This document shows positions 52,087 to 62,098 of a DNA stretch of 64,000 nucleotides, piece after piece. The notes below the pieces were generated by a model. It searched no databases, was not told the DNA's origin, and was given only the letters and a program-made list of their open reading frames with translations. Position 1 is the stretch's first letter; the number at the start of each line of letters is the position of its first letter. Source of the stretch: Affinibrenneria salicis (lineage in GTDB: Bacteria; Pseudomonadota; Gammaproteobacteria; Enterobacterales; Enterobacteriaceae); NCBI RefSeq assembly GCF_008710095.1, contig NZ_VYKJ01000001.1, positions 372,001 to 436,000 on the forward strand, in the 5' to 3' direction. The position numbers and the translations under genes are program-made.

Positions 52087-53100
52087 TCACAGCGCAGGTA
52101 ACTCCGCCAGCGGCCAGCGCGGACGCACGCTGACCGCAAGATCGTCTTTACTGCCGTGACTCAGGCGTACCATACCGGCATAGGCAATCATCGCGCCATT
52201 ATCGGTGCAGAACGCCGGTCGGGCATAAAACACCTCCCCGCCGCGCTGTTCCATTACGGTCTGCAGTCGCTGACGCAGCGCACGGTTGGCGCTCACCCCA
52301 CCGGCCATCACCAGCCGACGAAAACCGGTCTGATCCAGCGCCCGGCGGCATTTAATCGCCAGCGTATCCACTACCGCATCTTCGAAGGCTCTGGCGATAT
52401 CCGCCCGGGTCTGATCGTCGTCGCCGCTGTTGCGAATGGTATTGGCCGCGAAGGTCTTCAGACCGGAGAAACTGAAATCCAGCCCCGGCCGGTCTGTCAT
52501 CGGGCGCGGAAAAGTAAAGCGCCCTGGCTTCCCCTGCTGCGCCATTTTCGACAACAGCGGACCGCCGGGATAATCCAGCCCGAGCAATTTGGCGGTTTTA
52601 TCGAACGCTTCGCCGGCGGCGTCATCAATGGATTCGCCCAGCAGTTGATACTGACCGACGCCGGTAACGCTAATCAGTTGGGTGTGGCCGCCGGACACCA
52701 GCAGCGCGACAAAAGGAAACGGCGGCGGATTATCTTCCAGCATCGGCGCCAGCAGGTGCCCTTCCATATGATGAACCGGTATGGCCGGCACGTTCCAGGC
52801 AAACGCCAGCGCCCTGCCGACCGTTGCGCCGACCAGCAGAGCGCCGACCAGCCCGGGGCCGGCGGTATAGGCCACGCCGTCGATATCGCCGGGGGTTAAA
52901 TCCGCCTCGCGCAGGGCGGCCTGGATCAGCGGCACCGTTTTGCGCACGTGATCGCGTGAAGCCAGTTCGGGCACCACGCCGCCATAGTCGGCGTGCAGTT
53001 TCACCTGGCTATATAACTGATTGGCGAGCAGACCGGCCCGATCGTCATACACGGCCACCCCGGTTTCATCGCACGAGGTTTCAATCCCCAGAACACGCAT
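52087..53100 (-). CDS. tsaD: tRNA threonylcarbamoyladenosine transferase subunit TsaD
   Basis: 337 residues (E. coli 337). With TsaB and TsaE it transfers threonylcarbamoyl to A37 of ANN-decoding tRNAs. Metal ligands His111 and His115 are in [17 protein letters not shown]-fold motifs include [25 protein letters not shown] and [14 protein letters not shown]. Divergent from rpsU as in E. coli. Its downstream neighbour argR is convergent. Confidence 0.98.
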   Translation of the reverse strand: MRVLGIETSCDETGVAVYDDRAGLLANQLYSQVKLHADYGGVVPELASRDHVRKTVPLIQAALREADLTPGDIDGVAYTAGPGLVGALLVGATVGRALAFAWNVPAIPVHHMEGHLLAPMLEDNPPPFPFVALLVSGGHTQLISVTGVGQYQLLGESIDDAAGEAFDKTAKLLGLDYPGGPLLSKMAQQGKPGRFTFPRPMTDRPGLDFSFSGLKTFAANTIRNSGDDDQTRADIARAFEDAVVDTLAIKCRRALDQTGFRRLVMAGGVSANRALRQRLQTVMEQRGGEVFYARPAFCTDNGAMIAYAGMVRLSHGSKDDLAVSVRPRWPLAELPAL

Positions 53101-53348
53101 TGCAATTCCTGTTTTCCTGTCTTATGTTCGGCGGCGCGGCGCATAGCCCGGGTTCGCCGGGAACATGCTATACTTGCCCGCCCGCCTGCCAGCGCGCAGT
53201 GTAGCATAAAGCGCAAGGATCGGCTCTGGCCGGGGCCGGAGGTTTTATGTTCGCCCGGGCACTTTACAAGTACTGTCCTGATGCAGTAGAATTCCGCACC
53301 ATTTTGAAAATGGCTGGCACAACGCCAGCGACAAACCGAATTTACTGA

Positions 53349-53576
<228 letters not shown>

Positions 53577-53637
53577 TTTTCTGGAGGGTGACCTCCATCG
53601 CGTGATTAATCCGCAGACTTAGCAGTTGCATACGAAG

Positions 53638-53666
53638 GCCGTGCTTTCCGAAAGGAAGCGCGGCTT
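53638..53666 (+). terminator. Internal terminator between rpsU and dnaG
   Basis: GCCGTGCTTTCC-GAAA-GGAAGCGCGGC: 12 paired positions with one mismatch and a GAAA tetraloop, followed by TTGCTG. In E. coli a partial terminator here keeps primase expression low relative to S21. Confidence 0.75.
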
Positions 53667-53698
53667 GCTGTCGTTTATAAGCTAACATTCAGGGGCTT

Positions 53699-55447
53699 AT
53701 GGCTGGACGAATTCCACGCGTATTTATCAATGACTTGCTGGCTCGAACCGACATCATCGACCTGATCGACGCGCGGGTAAAGCTGAAAAAGCAAGGCAAG
53801 AATTATCACGCCTGTTGTCCGTTCCATCACGAGAAAACCCCCTCTTTCACCGTAAACGGCGATAAACAGTTCTACCACTGCTTCGGCTGTGGCGCACACG
53901 GTAACGCCATTGATTTTTTGATGAATTACGACCGACTCGAATTCGTCGAAAGCATTGAAGAACTGGCGACGATGCACGGTCTGGAAGTACCGTATGAAAC
54001 CGGCACAGGCCCGACGCCGCTGGAACGCCATCAGCGCCAGAGTCTGTACCAGTTAATGGATAAGCTCAGTGCGTTTTACCAGCAGTCGTTGCGCCAGTCG
54101 GGCGGCTCCGCGGCGCGTCAGTATCTTGAGCAGCGCGGGTTGAGCGCCGAAGTCATCAACCATTTCGCCATCGGTTTTGCGCCGGCCGGCTGGGACAACG
54201 TATTAAAACGTTTTGGTCAGCACCCGGACGACAAAAGCACACTGAACGATGCCGGCATGCTGGTGACTAACGATCAGGGCAGAATGTACGACCGCTTTCG
54301 CGATCGCGTTATGTTCCCTATTCGGGATAAACGCGGCCGCGTGATCGCCTTTGGCGGCCGGGTGCTGGGCGACGGGGTGCCCAAATACCTGAACTCGCCC
54401 GAAACGGAAATTTTTCATAAAGGCCGCCAGCTGTATGGCCTTTACGAGGCGCAGCAAAACCATCCGGAACTGGCGCGTCTGCTGGTTGTTGAAGGCTATA
54501 TGGATGTGGTGGCGCTGGCGCAGTTTGGCATCGACTATGCCGTTGCGTCGCTGGGAACCTCCACCACCGCCGAACATATTCAGCTGTTGTTCCGCGCCAC
54601 CGATAACGTGGTGTGTTGCTACGACGGCGACCGGGCCGGGCGCGAAGCGGCATGGCGAGCGCTGGAAACCGCGCTGCCATGGCTGAACGACGGGCGTCAG
54701 TTGCGGTTTATGTTTCTGCCTGACGGCGAGGACCCCGATACGCTGGTGCGCAAAGAAGGCCGGGAGGCCTTTGAACAGCGAATGGAGCAGGCGCAGGCGC
54801 TGTCGGTGTTTCTGTTCGAAACCCTGCAGCAGCAGGTGGACATGAGCTCGCCGGAAGGGCGCACCAAGCTTAGTACTCTGGCGTTGCCGTTGATTGGTCA
54901 GATACCGGGCGAAACGCTGCGGCTTTATTTGCGCCAGCAACTGGGCAACAAACTGGGTATTCTGGAAGACAGTCAGTTGGATCGTCTGCTTCCCAGACAG
55001 GCGGAAAATGCGCAACCCTACCAGGCCCCCCGGCTAAAACGCACAACCATGCGTATACTAATAGGACTGCTGGTGCAAAATCCTCAGTTGGCCGCACAGG
55101 TGCCGGCGCTGGAGGGGCTTACTTCATCGAAAACCGCCGGTCTGCCGCTGTTTATCGAGCTGGTGAAAACCTGTCAGGCGCAGCCGGGATTGACCACGGG
55201 GCAACTGCTGGAACAGTACAGAGATAATAAATTAAGCCATCAGCTTGAAACTCTGGCGACATGGAACCACATGATCGTAGAGGAAAAGATAGAAGAGACA
55301 TTTGTCGATACGCTGGCCAGTCTGTACGACCAGATTCTGGAACAGCGGCTTGAAACACTCATAGCCCAGGCGCGTACTCAGGGCCTGACGCCGGAAGAAC
55401 GAGCGGAAGTGAATGCCCTGAATCAGGTCCTGGCAAAAAAGAAATGA
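53699..55447 (+). CDS. dnaG: DNA primase
   Basis: 582 residues (E. coli 581). It makes RNA primers for replication. Zinc-binding domain with Cys/His ligands in CCPFHHEKTPSF and FYHCFGCGAHGNA; RNA polymerase domain about 115-425 with TOPRIM motifs VVEGYMDVVAL and CCYDGDRAGREA; C-terminal DnaB-binding helicase-interaction domain. Second gene of the rpsU-dnaG-rpoD operon. Confidence 0.98.
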   Translation: MAGRIPRVFINDLLARTDIIDLIDARVKLKKQGKNYHACCPFHHEKTPSFTVNGDKQFYHCFGCGAHGNAIDFLMNYDRLEFVESIEELATMHGLEVPYETGTGPTPLERHQRQSLYQLMDKLSAFYQQSLRQSGGSAARQYLEQRGLSAEVINHFAIGFAPAGWDNVLKRFGQHPDDKSTLNDAGMLVTNDQGRMYDRFRDRVMFPIRDKRGRVIAFGGRVLGDGVPKYLNSPETEIFHKGRQLYGLYEAQQNHPELARLLVVEGYMDVVALAQFGIDYAVASLGTSTTAEHIQLLFRATDNVVCCYDGDRAGREAAWRALETALPWLNDGRQLRFMFLPDGEDPDTLVRKEGREAFEQRMEQAQALSVFLFETLQQQVDMSSPEGRTKLSTLALPLIGQIPGETLRLYLRQQLGNKLGILEDSQLDRLLPRQAENAQPYQAPRLKRTTMRILIGLLVQNPQLAAQVPALEGLTSSKTAGLPLFIELVKTCQAQPGLTTGQLLEQYRDNKLSHQLETLATWNHMIVEEKIEETFVDTLASLYDQILEQRLETLIAQARTQGLTPEERAEVNALNQVLAKKK

Positions 55448-55600
55448 TTTCCGAGGCTTAATTGCCGATAAAGAGTGGGAAAGCGCCCCACCAATGCCGC
55501 AGCAGGGGCCGCGGCGATAAGTGAAAGCCCCAAATGTTATTGTTGGCAATTATCGCCGACCAACACCAACCCATATACTCTGAAGTGTGGATACCGTCTT

Positions 55601-57433
55601 ATGGAGCAAAACCCGCAGTCACAGCTTAAGCTACTTGTCACCCATGGTAAGGAGCAAGGCTACCTGACCTATGCTGAGGTCAATGACCATCTGCCGGAAG
55701 ATATCATCGACTCCGATCAGATCGAAGACATCATCCAGATGATTAATGACATGGGCATCCAGGTGATGGAAGAAGCACCTGATGCCGATGATCTCATGCT
55801 GGCAGAAAATAATGCCGACGAAGATGCGGTAGAAGCCGCGGCTCAGGTTCTGTCCAGCGTTGAATCCGAGATCGGTCGCACCACCGACCCGGTGCGCATG
55901 TATATGCGCGAAATGGGTACCGTCGAACTGTTGACCCGTGAAGGCGAAATTGATATTGCCAAACGTATCGAAGACGGTATCAACCAGGTCCAGTGTTCCG
56001 TGGCCGAATACCCGGAAGCGATAACCTATCTGCTTGAACAGTACGATCGCGTCGAGGCGGGCGAAAGCCGCCTGTCCGATCTGATTACCGGTTTTGTCGA
56101 TCCGAACGCGGAAGAAGATATCGCGCCGACCGCTACCCATGTGGGCTCGGAACTGCCCAGCGAAGAGATCGACGACGAAGACGACGACGATGACGACGAC
56201 GACGATGCCGATGATGATAACAGCATCGATCCGGAACTGGCCCGTCAGAAGTTTTCCGATCTGCGTGAACAATACGAAACAACCCGCCAGGTAATCAAGG
56301 CCAACGGACGCAGCCACGCGCTGGCGATGGACGAAATCCAGAAGCTGTCAGACGTGTTTAAACAATTCCGTCTGGTGCCGAAACAGTTCGACTTCCTGGT
56401 CAACAGCATGCGCTCAATGATGGATCGCGTGCGCACTCAGGAACGTCTGATCATGAAGCTGTGCGTGGAACAGTGCAAAATGCCGAAGAAAAACTTCGTC
56501 AATCTGTTCGCCGGCAATGAAACCAACGACAGCTGGTTCAACGCCGCCATTTCTCTGGGCAAGCCCTGGTCTGAGAAACTGAACGACGTTGCCGAAGAAG
56601 TGCATCGCGGCCTGCAGAAACTGCATCAGATTGAGGAAGAAACCGGTCTGACCATTGAACAGGTCAAAGACATCAACCGCCGTATGTCGATTGGCGAAGC
56701 GAAAGCGCGCCGGGCGAAAAAAGAGATGGTAGAGGCGAACCTGCGTCTGGTTATCTCCATCGCCAAAAAATACACCAACCGCGGTCTGCAATTCCTCGAT
56801 CTGATCCAGGAAGGCAATATCGGTCTGATGAAAGCCGTTGATAAATTTGAATATCGCCGCGGCTATAAATTCTCCACCTACGCCACCTGGTGGATCCGTC
56901 AGGCCATTACGCGCTCTATCGCCGACCAGGCCCGTACTATCCGTATTCCTGTGCATATGATTGAAACGATTAATAAACTCAATCGTATTTCACGCCAGAT
57001 GCTGCAGGAAATGGGGCGTGAACCGTCGCCGGAAGAGCTGGCCGAGCGGATGCTGATGCCGGAAGATAAGATCCGCAAGGTGCTGAAAATCGCCAAAGAG
57101 CCGATCTCGATGGAAACCCCGATCGGCGACGATGAAGATTCGCATCTGGGCGATTTTATTGAGGACACCACGCTGGAACTGCCGCTGGATTCCGCCACGT
57201 CGGAAAGCCTGCGCTCCGCCACGCACGATGTGCTGGCCGGCCTGACGGCGCGTGAGGCCAAAGTGCTGCGTATGCGCTTCGGTATCGATATGAACACCGA
57301 CCACACGCTGGAAGAGGTGGGCAAGCAGTTTGACGTAACGCGTGAACGTATCCGTCAGATCGAAGCGAAAGCGCTGCGTAAACTGCGCCACCCGAGCCGT
57401 TCCGAAGTACTGCGCAGCTTCCTGGATGATTAA
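55601..57433 (+). CDS. rpoD: RNA polymerase sigma factor RpoD (sigma-70)
   Basis: 610 residues from the ATG at 55601 ([21 protein letters not shown]), close to the 613 of E. coli; the longer frame lies in the dnaG-rpoD gap. Region 1.1 (1-80), region 1.2, a non-conserved region with an almost pure Asp run (about 191-206), regions 2.1-2.4 ([60 protein letters not shown]), 3 and 4.2 ([27 protein letters not shown]). Housekeeping sigma factor. Confidence 0.99.
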   Translation: MEQNPQSQLKLLVTHGKEQGYLTYAEVNDHLPEDIIDSDQIEDIIQMINDMGIQVMEEAPDADDLMLAENNADEDAVEAAAQVLSSVESEIGRTTDPVRMYMREMGTVELLTREGEIDIAKRIEDGINQVQCSVAEYPEAITYLLEQYDRVEAGESRLSDLITGFVDPNAEEDIAPTATHVGSELPSEEIDDEDDDDDDDDDADDDNSIDPELARQKFSDLREQYETTRQVIKANGRSHALAMDEIQKLSDVFKQFRLVPKQFDFLVNSMRSMMDRVRTQERLIMKLCVEQCKMPKKNFVNLFAGNETNDSWFNAAISLGKPWSEKLNDVAEEVHRGLQKLHQIEEETGLTIEQVKDINRRMSIGEAKARRAKKEMVEANLRLVISIAKKYTNRGLQFLDLIQEGNIGLMKAVDKFEYRRGYKFSTYATWWIRQAITRSIADQARTIRIPVHMIETINKLNRISRQMLQEMGREPSPEELAERMLMPEDKIRKVLKIAKEPISMETPIGDDEDSHLGDFIEDTTLELPLDSATSESLRSATHDVLAGLTAREAKVLRMRFGIDMNTDHTLEEVGKQFDVTRERIRQIEAKALRKLRHPSRSEVLRSFLDD

Positions 57434-57464
57434 TCCGTAGCCGCCGCACGGTCGCTCTCATCAT

Positions 57465-57494
57465 AACCCCCGCCTCCGGCGGGGGTTATTTTTT
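57465..57494. terminator. Intrinsic terminator of the rpsU-dnaG-rpoD operon
   Basis: AACCCCCGCC-TCC-GGCGGGGGTT then ATTTTTT. The stem's right arm overlaps the last codons of the convergent mug gene. Confidence 0.93.
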
Positions 57495-57992
57495 ATCGGT
57501 ATTCAGCGCGTCGTACAACTCCCGATAACTCGCGCTCAGCGCCTCCAGCGTGGCGCGGTTCAGCCCGCTGGGGTTGGGCAACACCCAGAGCCGGGTTCTG
57601 CCGATGGTCGTCGCCTGGCGACCCCATGCCACCTTCCTGACGCCAAACGCCTGACTGAACGCCTGCTTGCCGAGCACGGCCAGCGCGGCGGGCTGATAAC
57701 GCGCTATTTTGGCCGTTAAATCGGCGCCGCCCTGACGCAGTTCATCCGCACGCAACTCCGCCGCGCCCACGGTCGCCCGCGCCACCAGCGCCGTAATGCC
57801 GCAGCGATAAGTCAGCAGCAGCAGCTCTTCCTGCGGCGACAACAAACGACCGGTAAACCCGGCCTGATAGATCGCCTTCCAGAAACGATTGCTCGGATTG
57901 GCGAAATGGTAGCCCTGCGCGGCGGACGATAGCCCCGGGTTGATGCCGCAAAACACCACGTCCAGATTGTCGGCCAGAATATCGTTAATCAT
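57486..57992 (-). CDS. mug: G:U/T mismatch-specific DNA glycosylase Mug
   Basis: 168 residues (E. coli 168). It excises uracil and ethenocytosine opposite G. Active-site motifs: [26 protein letters not shown] and [13 protein letters not shown]. Its stop lies inside the rpoD terminator. Neighbour order rpoD-mug-ileX matches E. coli. Confidence 0.97.
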   Translation of the reverse strand: MINDILADNLDVVFCGINPGLSSAAQGYHFANPSNRFWKAIYQAGFTGRLLSPQEELLLLTYRCGITALVARATVGAAELRADELRQGGADLTAKIARYQPAALAVLGKQAFSQAFGVRKVAWGRQATTIGRTRLWVLPNPSGLNRATLEALSASYRELYDALNTDKK

Positions 57993-58092
57993 ACTGCGTT
58001 CCGTTATTGCCTTTTATGCGGTTATCGCAAAATCCGCCAATGATTACAACAGACTATTGTGAACAGAAAACAAGCACATGGCGGAACAACAG

Positions 58093-58122
58093 TAGACCTG
58101 CCGCCGGAGATTGCCGTATAAT
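58093..58122 (+). promoter_or_regulatory. Promoter of tRNA-Ile2
   Basis: TAGACC (58093-58098), 18-bp spacer and a perfect TATAAT (58117-58122), followed by a GC-rich discriminator CACGCCCGCGC typical of stringently controlled stable-RNA promoters. It starts just before the tRNA. Confidence 0.75.
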
Positions 58123-58133
58123 CACGCCCGCGC

Positions 58134-58209
58134 GGCCCCTTAGCTCAGTGGTTAGAGCAGTCGACTCATAATCGATTGGTCGTTGGTTCAAACCCAACAG
58201 GGGCCACCA
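58134..58209 (+). tRNA. ileX: tRNA-Ile2 (CAT anticodon, lysidine-modified)
   Basis: 76 nt with encoded CCA: starts GGCCCCTTAGCTCAGTGG, anticodon loop CTCATAA, ends AGGGGCCACCA. The acceptor stem and position next to mug identify it as ileX, not a methionine tRNA. It reads AUA after modification of C34 to lysidine. The DNA beyond its 3' end differs from the E. coli order (yqjH), so the tRNA marks the boundary of an accessory region. Confidence 0.95.
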
Positions 58210-58325
58210 GAATTTATCAAGGGCTTGCGTGAAAACGCTGGCTCTTTTTTATTGCGCTGATAGCCGGGAAGCACGAAAAACCGCATAAGGAAATTAATAC
58301 GGCACACTGGACTTATAGACAAAGC

Positions 58326-58772
58326 TTGCTTATAGCCCTTCTAATGCTGCCCCTTGTGGTATTTGCAGCGCCCACGCCTGAGTCAGTTATCAAAGGCCAC
58401 CTCTCAGTGGCTGATTGGCAGTATATCGCCCGAAAAGTTGCAGCAGGCGAAAAGGACTGGTTGGCTGTTGTGCCAACCCTTGCATCAAAGGCTAACCGCC
58501 AACAAGCCGATCAACTGGAGGATGCGTTGTCTACAGCCCTCCCGGTTAATACCAAAGGCGTGTTATCCGCGTTGCGCATACTGGATTCCGGAACATATCC
58601 TGAAATGCGCGGTACTGATATTGTTTGTGTATTGAAAGTTGTGAAACCCGGTAAAGGGGCTGATACGTACTATGCCAATACCCGACTCGCGCTACTGGAT
58701 GAACCTATAGGGGCAGAGTGCCTTTGGAATCTTGAGGGCGTTTGGGAAGAAGCGAAACAGGAGCAAAAATAG
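58326..58772 (+). CDS. Hypothetical secreted protein
   Basis: 148 residues from a TTG at 58326. A hydrophobic segment LLIALLMLPLVVFA ends in a plausible signal cleavage site before APTPE. The mature part (about 130 residues) has no domain I recognise: HLSVADWQYIARKVAAGEKDWLAVVPTLASKANRQQADQLEDALSTALPVNTKGVLSALRIL. That stretch suggests helical repeats like those in immunity or phage/T6SS-adjacent lipoprotein-like proteins, but I cannot assign it. There is no ATG before the signal; the frame stays open upstream (KEINTAHWTYRQ), so the true start is uncertain or the N-terminus is damaged. Confidence 0.55.
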   Translation: MLIALLMLPLVVFAAPTPESVIKGHLSVADWQYIARKVAAGEKDWLAVVPTLASKANRQQADQLEDALSTALPVNTKGVLSALRILDSGTYPEMRGTDIVCVLKVVKPGKGADTYYANTRLALLDEPIGAECLWNLEGVWEEAKQEQK

Positions 58773-58851
58773 CAGTACGTCAACGCTATGTACCCCGAAC
58801 TGAATAGCGTTGACACCTTACAGGCAACTTCGCGTTTTATCTTATGAAAAT

Positions 58852-59247
58852 TTAGGGGTAAAAAGTGCGAATCAGCCTGCGAAAAACCTGTATAGGTCTG
58901 TATATCGCCATTAACACTTTTTCGCTTGCTCGGGAAAAACCGTAACAAATCGAGACATCCCACACTTGACACTTTCCCCCCAAATTCAGTGACGGCGCGG
59001 CTTTATTCCGGCCGACATTTTTGTGGGGGATGGCAAGTGTAAATCCATCGGTTTCATTTTTCTCGATTTTCCACCAGGCGCTTTCGCCCACGTGAAATTG
59101 GGTGGCATAAGAGAACGAAGACTTTATCCTTCCAGATGACTCAAAAGGGACAACCCGGAGGTTTATTATTTTCTTTCGCCATTTGATTATTATTTCCTTT
59201 ATTTTCTGGCAAAGCCGGCATAAGAATCCTTCGAGGAAGCGCTTCAC
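58852..59247 (-). CDS. Uncharacterised ORF, 131 residues
   Basis: A minus-strand open frame with a very basic start (MKRFLEGFLCRLCQKIKEIIIKWRKK) and a middle (SYATQFHVGESAWWKIEKNETDGFTLAIPHKNVG) that has ordinary amino-acid composition. No family recognised, no good ribosome site, and it is in the accessory zone after ileX. It may be a fragment or not a gene. Confidence 0.3.
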   Translation of the reverse strand: MKRFLEGFLCRLCQKIKEIIIKWRKKIINLRVVPFESSGRIKSSFSYATQFHVGESAWWKIEKNETDGFTLAIPHKNVGRNKAAPSLNLGGKCQVWDVSICYGFSRASEKVLMAIYRPIQVFRRLIRTFYP

Positions 59248-59311
59248 GTGAAGATGACACAGGGAATGCCGGCCTTTAATCAGACATTGAATTTAGTCGA
59301 GAAAGAAACTA

Positions 59312-59497
59312 ATGGACAAGCATCCTGAAAAATCAGGAAATAAGAGAAAAGTAATATTTATATTACTTGAGGGCTTCATAATATACTCACTGGGTTTTGG
59401 TTCCTGTTTTGTATTTTTTCGACACATGGACAGCGCGGCTTATTTATATCAGTCCTTCTGTTGTCGCCGGCTATCTGATAATAAAAACTTTGCCTGA
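59312..59497 (+). CDS. Possible small membrane protein
   Basis: 61 residues with one clear hydrophobic helix (VIFILLEGFIIYSLGFGSCFVFF, about 14-36) after a charged N-terminus. A terminator follows 12 bp after the stop, which supports transcription on this strand. No homologue recognised. Confidence 0.35.
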   Translation: MDKHPEKSGNKRKVIFILLEGFIIYSLGFGSCFVFFRHMDSAAYLYQSFCCRRLSDNKNFA

Positions 59498-59508
59498 AAA
59501 ACCAGAAT

Positions 59509-59530
59509 AAAGCCCTTGCGGGCTTTCCTT
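59509..59530 (+). terminator. Intrinsic terminator after the small ORF
   Basis: AAGCCC-TTGC-GGGCTT followed by TCCTTTCT. A 6-bp stem with a moderate T tract. Confidence 0.6.
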
Positions 59531-59658
59531 TCTGATAAATAAAAAGATATGCGGAGTCCGGTCTGCATCACCTCTCTGCCAGCTACAGTGACTGGCCCCG
59601 TCTATCAGAAACACTCTCCGGGCTATTCAGAAAATACTCAAGCCGGCGACAGGCGATA

Positions 59659-60165
59659 TCAAAATACTGCTGGCTCATCTTCCATCGCTGCCCCGTAAAC
59701 CGCCTTCAGGTCACGGGTGACGGCTCTGTAATCCTTCCAGGACACGAATCGCAGGCTGTTGCGAACCATATGCACGATGCACAGCTGGATACGCGTCTCC
59801 GGGCAGACCACGTTGATGGCGTCAGGCAAGCCTTTCAGACCGTCAACGCAGGCGACTGGAATGTCGTTCAGGCCTCTGTTTTTCGGCTCCGTCAGTACAT
59901 TCAGCCAGAACTTCGCCCCTTCATTTTCCGCCAGCCACATACCCGGCAGCGATTTCTGACCTTCGATATTGATGCCCAGGGCCAGGAACACGGATTTGTT
60001 GATGACGCGGCTGTCCTGGCGGACCTTAAGGACAATACAGTCAGGATAAACAATGGGATAAAGACTATCCAGCGGCCGATTCCGCCATTCAGCAACCTGT
60101 TCCATCACCGCGTCCGTGACCTTTGAAATCAGGGCGGGCGACACATCCGTTCCGTCCAGTCTCAA
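59659..60165 (-). pseudogene. IS256-family (mutator-type) transposase fragment
   Basis: About 168 residues of the catalytic region: DVSPALISKVTDAVMEQVAEW, YPIVYPDCIVLKVR (first catalytic Asp, residue 42), GLNDIPVACVDGLKGLPDAI (second Asp, residue 108), IQLCIVHMVRNSLRFVSWKDY. The usual N-terminal about 130 residues and the C-terminal part with the catalytic Glu are missing; flanking sequence on both sides is unrelated to IS256. No terminal inverted repeats were found. It is a dead remnant of a past insertion. Confidence 0.85.
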
Positions 60166-60357
60166 AGTGATCTTTTGACGGCATGCGCCGTAATATCAAC
60201 CTAACAAACTGAAAAAAATAATCATTAGTGATTTTGTCATTCTGAATAACCGCGTTTTCATCGAGTAGTCAGAAGATTTAACCAGAGGCATAACGTCTTC
60301 CTGTTGGCGCAAATTTTCCCTGCCGGCATTTGCATTATCTGAGAATCCTTATTATTT

Positions 60358-60390
60358 AAAGTTTATATTATATAAAGTATATATTTGTTA
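60358..60390. promoter_or_regulatory. Conserved 33-bp AT-rich element, copy 1 (upstream of the binding-protein gene)
   Basis: It contains the perfect 15-bp palindrome TTTATATTATATAAA. A second copy at 62919 matches at 30 of 33 positions. Both lie upstream of genes of the same cluster, so it is a likely operator for the GntR regulator encoded between them, with promoter elements overlapped by its TATA runs. It ends 69 bp before the binding-protein start. Confidence 0.65.
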
Positions 60391-60459
60391 GCGTGACGTT
60401 GATGGTCATGGGCGTCACCCACGGCCCCGTTAGCTGATAACTATAAGGGGAATGTTTTT

Positions 60460-62073
60460 ATGTCATGGTTAATGCAGGTCTCCCGCCGCGGATGCCCTCT
60501 TTTCGTGGCTTTTCTGAGTCTGCTGGCGCTGAACGCCAACACCAGGGCCGATACGATACCGCCCCATACCGGCGGTACGCTGACGTTTATCCTGCCGAGC
60601 GAGCCCTCCACCCTGGTATCCCTGGCGACTGTCGCCCAGCCGGTAATAGCCGTAAGCAGCAAAGTTAGCGAGGGGCTACTTACCTACGATTACAATCTTA
60701 ATCCGCTGCCCCAGTTGGCGACGTCGTGGGAGATCAGTCCGGACGGTAAAACCTATACTTTTCATCTGCGCCCCGGAGTGAAGTGGCATGACGGACAGGA
60801 TTTCACCTCCGCCGACGTTGCCTGGTCCATTGAATTGCTGAAAAAAGTCCATCCGCGCGCCAGCAGCACCTTCGCCAACGTGATACAGATAAAGACCCCC
60901 GACCCGCTGACCGCGGTATTGGAGCTGTCTCATCCGGCACCGTATTTATTGCGGGCTTTCGCCGCGGGCGAGACGCCGATCGTTGCCAGGCATATCTATG
61001 AGGGAACCGACGCGCTGAAAAACCCCAACGGCAATGCCCCGATCGGCACGGGACCCTATATTTTCAGCGAATGGGTACGCGGCAGCCACGTGATTTTCAA
61101 ACGCAACCCTAATTATTGGGACAAACCGAAACCCTATATCGATCAGCTTGTTGTGAAATTTTCCACGGATTTTGTGGTGCGTTCGCTGGCGCTGGAAACC
61201 GGTCAGGCCGATATTGGCTATCGTACGCCGGTAGCGCTGAGCGACCTGAACCGGCTGAAAGAAAAAACCAACCTGGTATTCGATACCAGGGGAAATAATT
61301 ACTCTTATAGCGTGGCGTCGCTGCACTTCAATCTCGACGATCCCCATTTCAGCAACCTGAAAGTGCGTCAGGCGGTGGCCCATGCCATCGATCGCGACGC
61401 GCTGCTGCGGGTGGTCTATTTCGGCTACGGTACGGCGACCGCTACCCCCGTCGCCCCGGGGCTGAAAACGTTTCACAGCACCGCGCCCTCCCCTTATCCT
61501 TATGACGTGGCCGCCGCCAACCGGCTGCTGGATGAAGCTAACTATCCGCGCGGCGCTGACGGCACGCGCTTTCGCGTAACCCTTGATTACAGTACCTTTG
61601 ACGACACGTTCAGGCGTAATGCCGAGTTTATCCGCTCGGCACTGGCTAAGGTCGGCATTGCCGTCACCCTGCGATCGCAGGATATCGCCACCTATGCCAA
61701 ACGGGTATTTACCGACCGCGACTTTTCTCTGGTCAGCGATCAATATGCCAACCTGTACGATCCCACCGTTGGGGTGCAGCGTCTTTACTGGTCGAAAAAC
61801 TTCCGCATCGGAGTGCCATTCACCAACCTGTCCCACTACCATAACGATAAAGTGGATCAACTGCTGGAAGCCGCGCAAACCGAAAATGACCCGGACAAAC
61901 GAATCGCGCTATTTAATGAGTTTCAGAGCATTATTCAGCGCGAGCTGCCGGATATAAATCTGGTTTCGCCGCAGTTTATTACCATCGCCAACCCGCGGGT
62001 TCACGACCATTCCCCCACCGCCGACGGGCTGGAAGGCAACCTCTCATCAGTATGGCTTGATCCTGCGCCCTGA
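60460..62073 (+). CDS. ABC transporter substrate-binding protein, family 5 (oligopeptide/DppA type)
   Basis: 537 residues. Signal peptide about 1-30 (MSWLMQVSRRGCPLFVAFLS then LLALNANTRA), cleaved before DTIPP. The SBP_bac_5 pattern is clear: GGTLTFILPSEPSTL near the start, LLTYDYNLNPLPQLATSWEISPDGKTYTFHLRPGVKWHDGQDFTSADVAWSIEL, FKRNPNYWDKPKPYID, and LKVRQAVAHAIDRDALL. Such proteins bind peptides, nickel complexes or opine-like compounds. No permease or ATPase is adjacent in the window; they may lie beyond the right edge. AGGGGAA precedes the ATG. Convergent with the GntR gene. Confidence 0.85.
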   Translation: MSWLMQVSRRGCPLFVAFLSLLALNANTRADTIPPHTGGTLTFILPSEPSTLVSLATVAQPVIAVSSKVSEGLLTYDYNLNPLPQLATSWEISPDGKTYTFHLRPGVKWHDGQDFTSADVAWSIELLKKVHPRASSTFANVIQIKTPDPLTAVLELSHPAPYLLRAFAAGETPIVARHIYEGTDALKNPNGNAPIGTGPYIFSEWVRGSHVIFKRNPNYWDKPKPYIDQLVVKFSTDFVVRSLALETGQADIGYRTPVALSDLNRLKEKTNLVFDTRGNNYSYSVASLHFNLDDPHFSNLKVRQAVAHAIDRDALLRVVYFGYGTATATPVAPGLKTFHSTAPSPYPYDVAAANRLLDEANYPRGADGTRFRVTLDYSTFDDTFRRNAEFIRSALAKVGIAVTLRSQDIATYAKRVFTDRDFSLVSDQYANLYDPTVGVQRLYWSKNFRIGVPFTNLSHYHNDKVDQLLEAAQTENDPDKRIALFNEFQSIIQRELPDINLVSPQFITIANPRVHDHSPTADGLEGNLSSVWLDPAP

Positions 62074-62098
62074 ATGACGTCAATGCGTGAAGGGGCGG

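Noticed and set aside
59540..59658. Frame-shifted C-terminal continuation of the IS256 transposase
   Set aside because: The other frame (QQYFDIACRRLEYFLNSPES) does not resemble the expected C-terminal domain, so the fragment is truncated rather than simply frameshifted.
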